From Methylophaga sp. (lineage in GTDB: Bacteria; Pseudomonadota; Gammaproteobacteria; Nitrosococcales; Methylophagaceae): 64,000 nucleotides of DNA. Location of the stretch: the NCBI GenBank assembly GCA_011053005.1, contig DRHW01000007.1, positions 1-64,000 on the forward strand, written 5' to 3'. The notes beneath the pieces were generated by a model that saw only the letters and a program-made list of their open reading frames with translations, searched no databases and was not told the DNA's origin. Shown here in pieces: positions 53,770-64,000 of the stretch (position 1 is its first letter; each line of letters starts with the position of its first letter). The position numbers and the translations under genes were made by a program.

Positions 53770-56700
53770 TTATTTCAAAGGTTCAAACAAGGCCTGAATA
53801 TCATGTTCCGTTAAAGTGTCAGCCTGTTTTGCACTACCAAATAATGCATCTGCCAGTGCCTTCTTCTTCTGTTGTAATGCATTGATTTTTTCTTCAACTG
53901 TGCCTGCGACAATCATTTTATAAACAAACACTTTACTCTTCTGACCAATACGATGTGCCCGATCCGTTGCTTGTGCTTCCACCGCAGGATTCCACCAAGG
54001 ATCATAATGAATAACGGTATCTGCCGCCGTCAAATTTAAACCAGTTCCACCGGCTTTTAAACTGATTAAAAATAATGGTACTTCGTTATTTTGAAAACGA
54101 TTAATCGGCGTTGTTCGGTCTTTGGTTTGACCGGTCAGTTTTACATAATCAATATGCCGCTTAACCAGCTCATCTTCAATCAAACGTAACATGCTGGTAA
54201 ATTGTGAAAACAACAAAATCCGTCGTCCTTCAAGAATCATTTCAGGCAAAATTTCCATTAACTGTTCAAGTTTGGCTGAATTTTTGACTTTTTTAGCGGC
54301 ATCGAACTTCAATAATCGTGGGTCACAACAAACTTGGCGTAACTTAAGCAATGCATCCAAAATAATGATCTGGCTGCGTGCAATGCCTTTTTTATCTATT
54401 TCCTGACGAACTTTTTCATTCATCGTCACCCGAATAGTCTCGTATAATTGGCGTTGTTGGCCCGACAATTCTACTGAACTAATAATTTCTGTTTTTTCTG
54501 GTAATTCTTTGGCCACCAGCGATTTTTCACGGCGTAACATAAAAGGCGCTATGCGCTTATTAAGCTGCTGTTGTCGTGCATCATCGGCCAATAATTCAAT
54601 CGGTTTACGGAATAAATTACGGAACTGTTTCTCATCACCCAATAAACCGGGCATTAAAAAATGAAACTGCGACCAAAGCTCACCCAGATGATTTTCCATC
54701 GGCGTGCCAGTCAAACATAGACGATGATTAGATGTCAGTTCACGCGCAGTCACCGCTACTTTTGAGCGAGGGTTTTTAATATGTTGCGCTTCATCAAGAA
54801 TCACTAAGTGCCAATGTTGAGCACATAAAACCTCTTTGTCTCTGGGCAATAGGGGATAAGTCGTCAACACTAGATCGTAATTAGCCAAATCATCGAAATT
54901 CTGTTTTCGATCATCACCTTGAGAGACCAGCACCTTAAGTGATGGTGCAAACTGTTTCACTTCATTCGCCCAGTTGACCATTAACGAAGTCGTTGCCACC
55001 ACCAAACAAGGATCGAGCATCCGACCCGCTTCTTTTTCTTTTAAAATATGGGCGATAGTTTGCACGGTTTTACCCAAGCCCATTTCATCAGCCAAAATGC
55101 CTGATAATTTATATTCTCGTAAAAATTGTAACCAATCTAAACCTTGCTGTTGATAAGGTCGTAATGAGGCTTTTAAGGTTTTGGGCACAGTAACCGGACT
55201 AATTTCTTTAAACCCTGCTAGTTTTTCTGCAAATAAAAGGGGCGCATTTGAGCCAGCCCATTGCATATTCGTTTCGCCCAACGTATTCAACTGATTCGCT
55301 TGATAGCGCGATAATCTCAGCTTACCTTCGAGATCTAAGGCATTAGGGTCGTATAGCTCAACCAAAGTTTCAATAATATGGCGGACTTTGCCCAGCTCGA
55401 CGCGAATGACTCGACCATCATCTAAGGTCATAAAAAACGGTTCATCATCATGCTGTTCTAAAAATGTATCTAATGTTTTGGCGCGAGTTTGTTGTTGAAT
55501 AAAGTTGACTAGCACTGGCAATAAACTAATCATTTCCTCTTCGATTTTTACACCTAACTCAAGATTAAACCAATCACCACCGTTGTTATCTTGTAAATCG
55601 GCATACCACGCATCAACATTAACGACATCAAAGCGAAACGATGGATCAATGGTTACCTTCCAGCCTTCAGCACGCAATGTCGGCACATCTTTATCAGAAA
55701 AATCTAACCAGCCGTGTTCATAATCAACATGATACAAACGCATAAACTCGCTGGGTTGTTCCATAATATCTTCAAGCTCTAAGCCCATTTTATAAATAGA
55801 ATCTATCCAAGCTTGTTCTAATTTAAAATCACGCGTTATCTGCTCAATATGGCCATCTACTTGCCGTTTCAGTACCTTATCAGTGTTGTGCGGCGATACG
55901 TCGATACCATCATATTCAAAATGAAGATCGGCATAATCTTCATAATCAGCAGACATCATAAAGGGCAATGAAATATCTTCTTTTACCGAATACACGCGCA
56001 AACAAGGTTGGGGTTTTATCTTCTCTTTTACTTTGCGTATTTCAATCGTCGGCACGGCAATATTACTCTTAGGGAAAATCTGTTTGAGCGCTTTTTTAAC
56101 CTGTTTGCATTGCTCGGCAGGTATCGCAGGCGCAGTGGCTAAAGCATAACTTGCATCAACCGATAATGCTGTCTGCAAAGTGCCGATAAGGTTCTTTTTA
56201 TCATCAAAATACATCAAAGATTCAAGCGGTATCAAAATGAGTTCAGGGTGACTTAACGCTCTCACTTCAACAAGCTCATCTAGTAATAACCAATCTAACT
56301 CAGCAATAAGCGTCTCACCCATTTGCAATGGCTGATTATTTAATGCCTGCCAATGACTGCGTTCGGTAGCAATAATCTTTTGCAAAACATACTCAGCGGA
56401 TGAACCCAATAAACGATAATCGGCAGTATGTTGACTATCGGTTATCGCGTCAATCAATCGTAATAAATCCATATCAGACTGGCTGAGGTACGATGTTTTC
56501 ACTACGGAATCAATGGCAAGCTTGCTGCCTTTACTCCACAAGCCACTTTTTAATCGCTGTGTTTTAATAGCGCTGACATTGAGATGTCGTCCATGCTGAA
56601 GATCTGTTTTGATATCAAAAACAAAATGTAATTCATCTTTATATTGTTTTTGATGAGACTTGTCCGCTTTAAGTTGGCTTAAGCCTCGCAACCAATTATC

Positions 56701-57033
56701 TAAAGGAAAGTCTCCTTGTGGTGCAACATTTTTGGGTGAAATCGATATATGTTGCTTTTCCATATGATCAATAATCACTGCGACAACATGTTTGCAGTTA
56801 TAGGTGATTGGACAACCACATGTGCCGCTGATATAGCGCGCTTCTTCTTTATAGGTGACGACACAGTGATATTTATTCAGCCCACTGCCTTGCACGGTCG
56901 CGTTTATTTTATGATTTTTGTCATGAACTTCTGAAGATAACACCCTGCCATTTTTGGCATACTCAATGCCTCTAGCGACGTAATTAAAATCAAAGATTCT
57001 CGTTAAATCTTCAAGCGAAAGATTGATAATCAT
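53770..57033 (-). CDS. SWIM zinc-finger SNF2-family DNA helicase
   Basis: The 1087-residue protein has an N-terminal SWIM zinc finger (CGCPITYNCKH, near residue 72-82), a long unassigned middle and a complete SNF2 ATPase: LRPYQQQGLDWLQFLREYKL, motif I ILADEMGLGKTVQTIA, motif II DEAQHIKN, motif III LTGTPMENHLGELWSQFHFL, motif V/VI LISLKAGGTGLNLTAADTVI and QATDRAHRIGQ. Bacterial relatives are thought to remodel protein-DNA or transcription complexes; the target is unknown. Followed downstream by convergent tonB. Confidence 0.93.
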   Translation of the reverse strand: MIINLSLEDLTRIFDFNYVARGIEYAKNGRVLSSEVHDKNHKINATVQGSGLNKYHCVVTYKEEARYISGTCGCPITYNCKHVVAVIIDHMEKQHISISPKNVAPQGDFPLDNWLRGLSQLKADKSHQKQYKDELHFVFDIKTDLQHGRHLNVSAIKTQRLKSGLWSKGSKLAIDSVVKTSYLSQSDMDLLRLIDAITDSQHTADYRLLGSSAEYVLQKIIATERSHWQALNNQPLQMGETLIAELDWLLLDELVEVRALSHPELILIPLESLMYFDDKKNLIGTLQTALSVDASYALATAPAIPAEQCKQVKKALKQIFPKSNIAVPTIEIRKVKEKIKPQPCLRVYSVKEDISLPFMMSADYEDYADLHFEYDGIDVSPHNTDKVLKRQVDGHIEQITRDFKLEQAWIDSIYKMGLELEDIMEQPSEFMRLYHVDYEHGWLDFSDKDVPTLRAEGWKVTIDPSFRFDVVNVDAWYADLQDNNGGDWFNLELGVKIEEEMISLLPVLVNFIQQQTRAKTLDTFLEQHDDEPFFMTLDDGRVIRVELGKVRHIIETLVELYDPNALDLEGKLRLSRYQANQLNTLGETNMQWAGSNAPLLFAEKLAGFKEISPVTVPKTLKASLRPYQQQGLDWLQFLREYKLSGILADEMGLGKTVQTIAHILKEKEAGRMLDPCLVVATTSLMVNWANEVKQFAPSLKVLVSQGDDRKQNFDDLANYDLVLTTYPLLPRDKEVLCAQHWHLVILDEAQHIKNPRSKVAVTARELTSNHRLCLTGTPMENHLGELWSQFHFLMPGLLGDEKQFRNLFRKPIELLADDARQQQLNKRIAPFMLRREKSLVAKELPEKTEIISSVELSGQQRQLYETIRVTMNEKVRQEIDKKGIARSQIIILDALLKLRQVCCDPRLLKFDAAKKVKNSAKLEQLMEILPEMILEGRRILLFSQFTSMLRLIEDELVKRHIDYVKLTGQTKDRTTPINRFQNNEVPLFLISLKAGGTGLNLTAADTVIHYDPWWNPAVEAQATDRAHRIGQKSKVFVYKMIVAGTVEEKINALQQKKKALADALFGSAKQADTLTEHDIQALFEPLK

Positions 57034-57058
57034 GATCTGTACCTAGCCGAAAAAATAA

Positions 57059-57991
57059 CTAGCTACGCGAACTATGTTTTTTTTGCTTACGTGCGGCTTT
57101 TTTAGCCGCTTTTTCTTCTCGAATAATAAGCATTTCAATCAATTCTTTTTCTATCATTTCCGGTGTTTCTAAACTAATAAGGCCGATCGTGGCATCACGA
57201 AATTCAGTCAATAAAATTTTCGCTGCACGATCCAAATCAACCATTCCGCCAGCACGTAAACAACCTCGTTTCATGCCTATCAGGTTTAGTAATGACATTT
57301 CATCAATCGGTAAATCGTCCAATTGATAACGTTCTTTTAATAATTCGGGGTACTGTATTCGAAAATAATCAGCGGCATACATTGCAATATCATCATTACT
57401 CACCGCTGTTTCTTTTATGGCACCAGTAATCGCTAAACGATAACCACCATGTCTGTTTTCTAACTTAGGCCACAACACTCCTGGCGTATCTAATAATACG
57501 ATGCCATGATCTAACTTAATGCGTTGCTGCATTTTCGTCACAGCAGGTTCATTGCCTGTTTTAGCAATCATTCTTCCTGCTAAGGTATTAATGAGCGTCG
57601 ATTTGCCCACATTAGGAATACCCATAATCATCGCTTGCAATCTATTGGCACTGCTTGCACTATCTTGTTTCGGTACCATTTTGTGACATAAATCAAGTAA
57701 ATCACGCATTTTCTCAGGCTGTTCGGTTGTTAAAGCAATCGTTTTAACATTCTCTTCCTGTTCAAAATAATCTTGCCATTGTTTCGTTAAAACAGGATCG
57801 GCGAGATCACTTTTACTCAACACTTTAATACAGGGTTTATCGCCGCGGATCTCAGCTAACATAGGGTTTTGACTACTGAATGGAATACGTGCGTCAATCA
57901 CTTCAATAATTAGATCTACCTGCGGTATGATCTGGCGCATTTCTTTACTAGCCTTGTGCATATGACCAGGGTACCAATTAATATCTGCCAC
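57059..57991 (-). CDS. ylqF: YlqF/RbgA-type ribosome biogenesis GTPase
   Basis: The 310-residue protein is a circularly permuted GTPase: the G4-like SKSD comes first (near residue 60), then G1 GIPNVGKSTLINTL, then G3 DTPGVLWPK. It starts MADINWYPGHMHKASKEMRQ, diagnostic for YlqF, which matures the 50S subunit. The C-terminal tail is strongly basic (KKAARKQKKHSSRS) and could bind rRNA. It abuts the CvfB-like gene with no gap. Confidence 0.93.
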   Translation of the reverse strand: MADINWYPGHMHKASKEMRQIIPQVDLIIEVIDARIPFSSQNPMLAEIRGDKPCIKVLSKSDLADPVLTKQWQDYFEQEENVKTIALTTEQPEKMRDLLDLCHKMVPKQDSASSANRLQAMIMGIPNVGKSTLINTLAGRMIAKTGNEPAVTKMQQRIKLDHGIVLLDTPGVLWPKLENRHGGYRLAITGAIKETAVSNDDIAMYAADYFRIQYPELLKERYQLDDLPIDEMSLLNLIGMKRGCLRAGGMVDLDRAAKILLTEFRDATIGLISLETPEMIEKELIEMLIIREEKAAKKAARKQKKHSSRS

Positions 57992-58825
57992 TTATTTCAC
58001 CAATTCAATATGTGTTTTTTCAATCAAGATCAGGCGTTTTTTGTATAGCTTGCCTAAGGCTTTTTTATAACTCGACTTACTGGCACCAAACTCTTTTGCA
58101 ATTAACTCAGGTGCGCTTTTTTCAGTCATCGTTGAGCGACCGCCTTGTTTTTTAAGAAAAACCAGAATCTGTTCAGACAAGGTATCAAGCGCTTCGCGAT
58201 TAGCTAACTGTAAATACAAATCGAGCTTTTTATCTTCTCGAACTTGTTTGATATAGCCTTTAAGTGTCTGCCCATTTTGTAACGGCGTATACACATCGCT
58301 ATTAAAAATAAGTCCGGTCACCACGTCATTAACAATCGCTTTGTAACCTAAATCGGTTCGACCATAAATCATCAAATCGACTTGTTGTTGCTCTTTAAAA
58401 TACAGAGAGTTATCAGGCAAAAATTTATCAATTTGAGTGCTCGCCGCAATCCGTTGTGAGGCGTCATCAATATAAAGATAAACAACATAAGATTTGTCCA
58501 CTTCTAGCGGTTTTTGTTGTTCGCCAAACGGCACTAATAAGTCTTTTGGTAGACCCCAATCTAAAAATGCGCCCACTTGATTAACCGCTGCCACCTTAAG
58601 ATAAGCACACTCCCCAACCATTGCTTTCGGTATATCGGTCGTCGCAATCATTAAATCATCGGAATCAAGATAAAGAAAAACATCAATCTCATCTCCAACG
58701 ACACAGCCTTGAGGCACATAGCGACTTGGCAACAAAATTTCGCGAAAATTTTCCCCGTCAAGATACACACCAAAGTCGACGAACTTAACGACGCGTAATG
58801 TATTTCTTTTGCCAATTTCTACCAT
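57992..58825 (-). CDS. CvfB/YitL-type S1 RNA-binding protein
   Basis: I start at the ATG at 58825 (MVEIGKRNTLRVVKFVDFGV), matching the family's usual start; the frame extends to 58885 without support. The 277-residue protein contains tandem S1-like OB-folds (DFGVYLDGENFREILLPSRY, VGAFLDWGLPKDLLVPFGEQ) and a C-terminal winged helix (KEFGASKSSYKKALGKLYKK). CvfB controls virulence factors in Staphylococcus by binding RNA; its role here is unknown. It shares a transcription unit with the YlqF gene. Confidence 0.88.
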   Translation of the reverse strand: MVEIGKRNTLRVVKFVDFGVYLDGENFREILLPSRYVPQGCVVGDEIDVFLYLDSDDLMIATTDIPKAMVGECAYLKVAAVNQVGAFLDWGLPKDLLVPFGEQQKPLEVDKSYVVYLYIDDASQRIAASTQIDKFLPDNSLYFKEQQQVDLMIYGRTDLGYKAIVNDVVTGLIFNSDVYTPLQNGQTLKGYIKQVREDKKLDLYLQLANREALDTLSEQILVFLKKQGGRSTMTEKSAPELIAKEFGASKSSYKKALGKLYKKRLILIEKTHIELVK

Positions 58826-59008
58826 GGGTCTGTACTCATTTGATTTGATATTAAGCGGTAATTTTAACTCAATCAGCCATTGCAAGTCGGACTACATTTT
58901 AGCGTATCACTCACAATCATCATATTTCAGCCAATATCAAATAAATCTATCTCAATATTTAATAGAATTGTAAACTAACACATTTATAGTTCAGCTAAGA
59001 TACTCACG

Positions 59009-59014
59009 TATAAT
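59009..59014 (+). promoter_or_regulatory. -10 promoter element of efpL
   Basis: A consensus TATAAT lies 35 bases before the efpL start codon in the divergent region. The -35 is not obvious. Confidence 0.45.
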
Positions 59015-59049
59015 GCCGCGCTATCCATCATATAAACAGAGTATTAGCT

Positions 59050-59616
59050 ATGCCAAAAGCCAGTGATTTAAAACGTGGAATGGTTGTCGATATTAACGAT
59101 GAACCGTATTCAGTAAAAGACATTGAAGTACGTAACCCGTCATCTCGCGGTGCATCTACCTTATATAAAATACGTTTTAATCATCTTAAAACCAAACAAA
59201 AACGCGATGAAAGCTTAAAAGGTGATGACTTTTTAAAAGAAGTCGATTGTGAACGCAAACTCGTACAATTCTCATATCAAGATGGCGATAGCTACACCTT
59301 TATGAGTTTGGATGATTATGAACAATTCACTATTAATACCAGCGATATTGAAGACGAAACCGACTACTTAGTAGAAGGTTTAGAAGGCATTGTTGCGATT
59401 TTATTAGATGGACTAATGATTGCCATTGAATTACCTGCTGCGGTGGCAATGACCATTGTCGATACAGCGCCAGGTATTAAAGGTGCTTCAGCTTCAGCGC
59501 GAACTAAACCTGCACAATTAGTAACAGGATTAGAAGTCCAAGTGCCTGAATATATCGAACCCGGCGAAGTGATTAAAATCAATACGGTGAGCGGTAAGTT
59601 TATGTCACGCGCATAA
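59050..59616 (+). CDS. efpL: Elongation factor P-like protein EfpL (YeiP)
   Basis: The 188-residue three-domain protein resembles E. coli YeiP: MPKASDLKRGMVVDINDEPY at the start, the tip loop SSRGAS with R33 instead of the modified lysine of EF-P, and IVDTAPGIKGASASARTKPA at the end. EfpL relieves ribosome stalling on poly-proline and some other sequences. It is followed after two bases by a DUF454 gene, so the two are co-transcribed. Confidence 0.94.
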   Translation: MPKASDLKRGMVVDINDEPYSVKDIEVRNPSSRGASTLYKIRFNHLKTKQKRDESLKGDDFLKEVDCERKLVQFSYQDGDSYTFMSLDDYEQFTINTSDIEDETDYLVEGLEGIVAILLDGLMIAIELPAAVAMTIVDTAPGIKGASASARTKPAQLVTGLEVQVPEYIEPGEVIKINTVSGKFMSRA

Positions 59617-59618
59617 TA

Positions 59619-59996
59619 ATGCCGACTAAAATTAAACATATTTTACTGATCATTCTTGGTTGGTTTTTTATTGTTTTGGGGGTCATTGGTGCTTTGTTAC
59701 CCATTTTACCAACGACCCCATTTCTGATTTTAGCCTTAGCGTGTTTTGCCGAAAGCTCGCCGCGCTTTCACCGCATGTTGTTAAATAACAAATGGTTTGG
59801 ACCACATCTCAGACAATGGGAAAACAATAAAACCATTCGCCGAGGTATCAAACGCAAAGTTATGTTGATGATTGTCATCAGCTTTGGTGTATCAATAGCT
59901 ATACTCAGCGACAGAATGGGTTTGCAACTAATGTTAGTGTGCTTTTGCATAGTTTCGTTATTCATTGTCTCCCGCCTGAAAGAATCACAAGAATAA
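59619..59996 (+). CDS. YbaN family (DUF454) inner-membrane protein
   Basis: The 125-residue protein has the family pattern: LLIILGWFFIVLGVIGALLP then LPTTPFLILALACFAESSPR, an FGPHLRQWENNKTI segment, and a second pair of membrane helices. It starts two bases after the efpL stop. Its function is not known; the genomic coupling to efpL suggests only shared expression. Confidence 0.87.
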   Translation: MPTKIKHILLIILGWFFIVLGVIGALLPILPTTPFLILALACFAESSPRFHRMLLNNKWFGPHLRQWENNKTIRRGIKRKVMLMIVISFGVSIAILSDRMGLQLMLVCFCIVSLFIVSRLKESQE

Positions 59997-60113
59997 GCCA
60001 TTACGCTGCCTTTAAATATTAAACATGCCGTAAGAATAAGCGTCCTTGGAATTTATCCGAGGTTTAGTTTAGGTATAATCCATGTTTCTTAACTAAAAAA
60101 GACTAGGACTAAA

Positions 60114-60458
60114 ATGAACATTGATGAATTTATTGTAAAACTGACCGAGCATCCAGAACTTGTCGAGTTTAGTGAAACAATGGCTGTAATTGACGAAAAT
60201 TATGATTTTATACCAGTAAAATTTACAAATAATCACACCGTCAATGAAGCAAATGAAAATAATGGTTCATGTAAGATTTTTGCATTTGGGCTGCTTCACA
60301 GCTTGTCAAAACAACAAACATTAGCCTGCTTTGGTAGTTATTACCGTGATGATGTACTTGCTCATCCAGAAGCCGATGACCACCAAAACATTCGTAATTT
60401 CATCGAAGCTGGCTGGGATGGCATTCATTTTAGCAATGCAGCTTTAGTACCTAATTAA
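60114..60458 (+). CDS. HopJ family protein (PF08888 type)
   Basis: The 114-residue protein matches the HopJ type III effector family: FSETMAVIDENYDFIPVKFT, NENNGSCKIFAFGLLHSLSK, LACFGSYYRDDVLAHPEADD and a final FIEAGWDGIHFSNAALVP. The family name comes from a Pseudomonas effector candidate, but most members are in non-pathogens without type III secretion and none is seen here, so a housekeeping role is more likely. A terminator follows. Confidence 0.85.
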   Translation: MNIDEFIVKLTEHPELVEFSETMAVIDENYDFIPVKFTNNHTVNEANENNGSCKIFAFGLLHSLSKQQTLACFGSYYRDDVLAHPEADDHQNIRNFIEAGWDGIHFSNAALVPN

Positions 60459-60470
60459 ATTATAGTTTGG

Positions 60471-60492
60471 GAGGTCGGTCGCTGCCGACCTC
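60471..60492 (+). terminator. Terminator after the HopJ-family gene
   Basis: GAGGTCGG-TCGCTG-CCGACCTC is a perfect 8-base stem followed by GCCATTTTAT. Confidence 0.7.
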
Positions 60493-60529
60493 GCCATTTT
60501 ATCTAAAACCTTAATATTAAAGCTTTAAA

Positions 60530-63500
60530 CTACAATAAAACGCGTTCAATCCCACCATTTTTCACGGCTTCGATAAACTTAGGCTGCCAATTTTCACCTA
60601 AAACATGATTGGCGACTTCAACCACAATATAGTCAGTCTCGATACCTGTATCTTCAGCATAACGTGATAAACCTTGCACACAAGCAGGACAAGATGTCAG
60701 CATTTTCACATTACCTTTCACCGCTTTTTCTTCACCAGATAATAATTGAATGCCTTTGGTGATTTCTTCTTCTTTACGGAAACGTACTTGCGTCGCAATA
60801 TCAGGTCTCGCAGTCGCAAATGAACCTGCTTCACCACAGCAACGATCATTCAAGGTGACTTCTTGACCTAATAATGTTGCAGCAACATTCGTTGATTGAT
60901 ACGTTTTCATCGGCGTATGACACGGCTCATGATAGAGATATTGCACGCCATCTACACCTTCCATTTTGACGCCTTTTTCCATTAGATATTCGTGAATATC
61001 CAACAAGCGGCAACCTGGGAAAATCTTTTCAAATTGATATTTAAGTAATTGATCCATGCACGTTCCGCACGACACAATGACCGTTTTAATATCCATGTAA
61101 TTCAAGGTATTCGCCAAGCGATGAAATAACACCTGATTTTCAGTGGTAATTGCCGTGGCTTTAGTGGTATCCCCACTTGATGCTTGCGGATAACCACAAC
61201 ATAAATAACCCGGTGGTAATACTGTTTCAGCACCGACTTCATATAACATCGCTAGTGTTGCTAAACCCACTTGACTGAACAATCGCTCTGAACCACAGCC
61301 AGGGAAGTAAAATACCGCATCAGAATCATCATTCACTTTGGTCACATCACGAATGACCGGAATCATCTTATTATCTTCCACACCCAACATTGCACGGGTT
61401 GTCTTTGATGGTAAACCAGCAGGCATTGGCTTCTTCATAAAGTGAACAACTTGCTCACGAATAGGCGTTTTACCGGTTGTTGGCATCGGTCGTTTTTTCT
61501 TACTGCCTAATAAGCCTAGTTTTTTGCCTAAAGCATGGGCAAAACGTTGGCTCTTCGCACCCCATTGGATAAGGCTTTTATGTAATATTTTAACCGTCAG
61601 TGGATCTTTGGCATTCAAATAGGCCATTGCTGACCAAGTACCGACATTAAAATGACGTTTTCCCTGATTTTTTAGAACCGCACGCAGCTTGACCGTCACA
61701 TCACCAAAATCAATATTAACTGGACATGGGTTCAAACAACGATGACAAACCGTACAATGATCCGCCACATCATTCATTTCTTCAAAATGACGTACAGAAA
61801 TACCACGACGCGTCTGCTCCTCGTACAAAAAGGCTTCCATAATAAGCCCAGTTGCTAAAATTTTATCTCGAGGTGAGTAAAATAAATTAGCGCGAGGAAC
61901 ATGCGTTGTACATTCAGGTTTACATTTACCACAACGTAAACAATCTTTAATATCGTTATTAATCTCATTGAGTTCGCTAGCTTCAAGAATTAATGCTTCT
62001 TGCTGCAACAATCTTAATGACGGCGTGTAAGCTTTCTCTAAGCCAGATCCAGCTAATAATTTACCGGCATTAAAATGGCCATTAGGATCAACACGTTGTT
62101 TGTATGTAGCAAAAGCATCGATGGTAGCTTGATCCAAATATTGCATTTTGGTTAAACCGATACCATGCTCGCCTGATATAACACCGCCTAATTTTCCAGC
62201 TAAAGCCATCACATCATCCACGATGAGTTCAGCTTCATGCATCATGTCGTAATCGTTTGAGTTCACCGGAATGTTGGTATGAACATTACCATCACCAGCA
62301 TGCATATGGGTTGCGGCAAATAAGCGACTAGAACGATGTTCGGTATGGATTTCATCTAATTTTGCACGCAAAGCAGCTAATGATTCGCCTTGGAACAATT
62401 CTTTCAGCGGTTTTTCAACTTGTTCCCGATAAGAAATCCGCACATCGCGTCGTTGCAATACATTAAATAATGTATCGTTTTCAATCAGATTTGCCTGCGC
62501 TTGTTCATTTAGCAGTGCCGTTTTTTCTGTGGCACGCGTATCCATGCTTTCTAAGATATCTTCCCATCGACCACGTACTTGATCTAAATGTTTGCAAGCC
62601 GCTTCAATCTTACTTTGCATAATCGCGTCGTTTTCAGCGCTTTCTTCTAAATCTTTTTTATGTTTTTTCAGCTCTTTTGGCTGACTTGATAAATATAGAC
62701 AAGCGGCTTCAGCCATCTTTAGTTTATTACGAGTCGATTGCACGATATTTATGCGCTCAATACCATCGTTATATTCAGACAAACGATCAAGCGGAATAAC
62801 CACATCTTCATTTATCTTAAACGCATTAGTATGTTTGGCAATCGCCGCTGTTCGAGATCTGTCCGCCCAAAAACGTTTACGCGCTTCCGGACTCACTGCG
62901 ATAAAACCTTCACCATCACGCGCATTCGCTAAATGAACGATGTGCGAGCAAATAGCCGCTACTTCATCTTCATCATCACCTGCGACATCAATCATCAATA
63001 CCATTTTTGGCAATACTGAACGTGGTGCTTTAGTCGTATAACCGACGGCGCGCACATAACGTTCATCGAGATGTTCCATCCCCGCCAATAATACATTTGG
63101 ATTGTTATCAATTAGATCTTTCGTCTCAACAATCGCAGGCACAGCTTTACTTAAATCATTACCAAAAAACTCAAGACAAACAGTACGAGTAAAGTCTGAC
63201 ATTCGATGTAAAACAAACACCGCAGAAGTAATTAAACCGTCACACCCTTCTTTTTGAATGCCTGGCAAACCGCCCAAGAATTTATTCGTTACATCTTTAC
63301 CCAGTCCAGATTTACGTAACTGATCGGCAGGAATAGCTAAATATTCAGGTTCGCCAATGGTAGTTGTGCCATCGGCTTGATATTGAGTAACGCGAAATCT
63401 TGCTGTTTCAACATCATGGATCTTGCCAAGATTGTGAGCAAGCCGTTCGACTTCCATCCATTTTGCATCTGGCGTCACCATGCGCCATGAAACGAGATTA

Positions 63501-64000
63501 TCTAATGCCGTTCCCCACATCACGGCTTTTTTACCGCCGGCATTCATCGCGACGTTACCACCAATAGTGGATGCGTCTTGTGATGTTGGATCAACCGCAA
63601 AAACTAATCCATTACGTTCAGCGAGATCAGAAACTCGACGCGTAACCACGCCAGCTTCAGCACGTACGGTTGCTACTTCACCTTCGCGATCAGGCAGAGT
63701 GCGGAGAATAACCTTACCTAATCCTTCTAATTTTTCAGTATTAACTACAATACTGTCGGCAGTTAGCGGAATTGCACCACCGGTATAACCTGTACCACCG
63801 CCACGAGGAATAACCGTTAAACCTAACTCAATTGAAGCAGCAACAACCGCCGCCATCTCTTCTTCGCTATCAGGGGTTGCAACGGCTAATGGATATTCCA
63901 CACGCCAATCAGTGGCATCCGTTACGTGAGATACGCGAGATAAACCATCAAATTTAATATTGTGTTTTTTGGTCGCTTTCGACAATCGGCGAATAACATC
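60530..64000 (-). CDS. Giant FAD-linked oxidase with Fe-S and CCG domains (DUF3683 type), 5' end cut off
   Basis: The frame is open to the window edge; a TTG at 63985 is not a credible start because the reading ([20 protein letters not shown]) is internal to the family. The visible part of about 1156 residues has a FAD_binding_4 domain ([40 protein letters not shown]) and a FAD-linked oxidase C-terminal domain ([33 protein letters not shown]). Two 4Fe-4S motifs follow ([23 protein letters not shown]), then two CCG domains ([14 protein letters not shown]). It resembles fused GlcD/GlcF or lactate dehydrogenases; the substrate is unknown. The family also has about 150 further N-terminal residues outside this window. 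Confidence 0.88.
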   Translation of the reverse strand, partial: DVIRRLSKATKKHNIKFDGLSRVSHVTDATDWRVEYPLAVATPDSEEEMAAVVAASIELGLTVIPRGGGTGYTGGAIPLTADSIVVNTEKLEGLGKVILRTLPDREGEVATVRAEAGVVTRRVSDLAERNGLVFAVDPTSQDASTIGGNVAMNAGGKKAVMWGTALDNLVSWRMVTPDAKWMEVERLAHNLGKIHDVETARFRVTQYQADGTTTIGEPEYLAIPADQLRKSGLGKDVTNKFLGGLPGIQKEGCDGLITSAVFVLHRMSDFTRTVCLEFFGNDLSKAVPAIVETKDLIDNNPNVLLAGMEHLDERYVRAVGYTTKAPRSVLPKMVLMIDVAGDDEDEVAAICSHIVHLANARDGEGFIAVSPEARKRFWADRSRTAAIAKHTNAFKINEDVVIPLDRLSEYNDGIERINIVQSTRNKLKMAEAACLYLSSQPKELKKHKKDLEESAENDAIMQSKIEAACKHLDQVRGRWEDILESMDTRATEKTALLNEQAQANLIENDTLFNVLQRRDVRISYREQVEKPLKELFQGESLAALRAKLDEIHTEHRSSRLFAATHMHAGDGNVHTNIPVNSNDYDMMHEAELIVDDVMALAGKLGGVISGEHGIGLTKMQYLDQATIDAFATYKQRVDPNGHFNAGKLLAGSGLEKAYTPSLRLLQQEALILEASELNEINNDIKDCLRCGKCKPECTTHVPRANLFYSPRDKILATGLIMEAFLYEEQTRRGISVRHFEEMNDVADHCTVCHRCLNPCPVNIDFGDVTVKLRAVLKNQGKRHFNVGTWSAMAYLNAKDPLTVKILHKSLIQWGAKSQRFAHALGKKLGLLGSKKKRPMPTTGKTPIREQVVHFMKKPMPAGLPSKTTRAMLGVEDNKMIPVIRDVTKVNDDSDAVFYFPGCGSERLFSQVGLATLAMLYEVGAETVLPPGYLCCGYPQASSGDTTKATAITTENQVLFHRLANTLNYMDIKTVIVSCGTCMDQLLKYQFEKIFPGCRLLDIHEYLMEKGVKMEGVDGVQYLYHEPCHTPMKTYQSTNVAATLLGQEVTLNDRCCGEAGSFATARPDIATQVRFRKEEEITKGIQLLSGEEKAVKGNVKMLTSCPACVQGLSRYAEDTGIETDYIVVEVANHVLGENWQPKFIEAVKNGGIERVLL

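Noticed and set aside
60114..60458. HopJ-family gene as a sign of type III secretion or virulence
   Set aside because: The family is widespread in free-living bacteria and no secretion genes or N-terminal effector features are seen.

Overview
The window reads as a stretch of ordinary chromosome from a gammaproteobacterium of fairly low G+C content. The evidence is the gene complement: dsbB, infA, bpt-aat, dnaX-ybaB-recR next to the 4.5S RNA gene, yrbG-kdsD-kdsC-lptC-lptA-lptB, guaB-guaA, the EF-P paralogue efpL, mlaA and xseA. A Methylophaga-like or other Thiotrichales-type aquatic bacterium would fit, but that is a guess from general impression. I saw no insertion sequence, prophage or CRISPR array. 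Both window edges cut through genes.

Layout. 1-8.3 kb: housekeeping genes, mostly on the minus strand (mepK-like peptidase, dsbB, infA, the two N-end-rule aminoacyl transferases, an EAL-HDOD regulator, recR, ybaB, dnaX, 4.5S RNA). dnaX keeps the slippery heptamer and -1 stop that make the short gamma form in E. coli. 8.5-14.2 kb: a cluster of small envelope and stress proteins (YqaE, DUF4112, DUF883, YqjE, PLDc_N-like, two DUF1328 proteins, an entericidin-like lipoprotein) wrapped around two response regulators and a histidine kinase. A conserved promoter block of about 83 bases occurs twice there. 14.3-18.9 kb: a tRNA-Arg, a secreted VPxPA-CTERM protein with a possible c-di-GMP-I-like leader RNA, a diverged second ribosomal protein S4 gene behind a Fur-like box, and a MarR regulator with a paired operator.

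19.2-26.8 kb: a large MscS channel, then a complete core of DSF (diffusible signal factor) quorum sensing. This consists of rpfG (receiver + HD-GYP), rpfC (membrane hybrid kinase) and, convergently, rpfF (DSF synthase). RpfF would make the fatty-acid signal, RpfC would sense it and phosphorylate RpfG, and RpfG would degrade c-di-GMP. This is the most notable system in the window.

27-49 kb: DUF808 protein, gloA, ubiD, prlC, an LpxH-like phosphoesterase with a glycosyltransferase, mlaA, the Kdo/LPS-export operon (with an unusual LptA-SH3 fusion), an M23 peptidase, xseA, guaBA, small conserved proteins, an encapsulated-ferritin-type protein with no encapsulin beside it, and gnd overlapped by a nucleotidyltransferase-like gene. 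50-64 kb: an iron-uptake energising operon exbB-exbD-exbD-tonB behind a second Fur-like promoter, a SWIM/SNF2 helicase, a YlqF-type GTPase, a CvfB-type S1 protein, efpL, DUF454 and HopJ-family proteins, and a very large FAD/Fe-S oxidoreductase that runs off the right edge.
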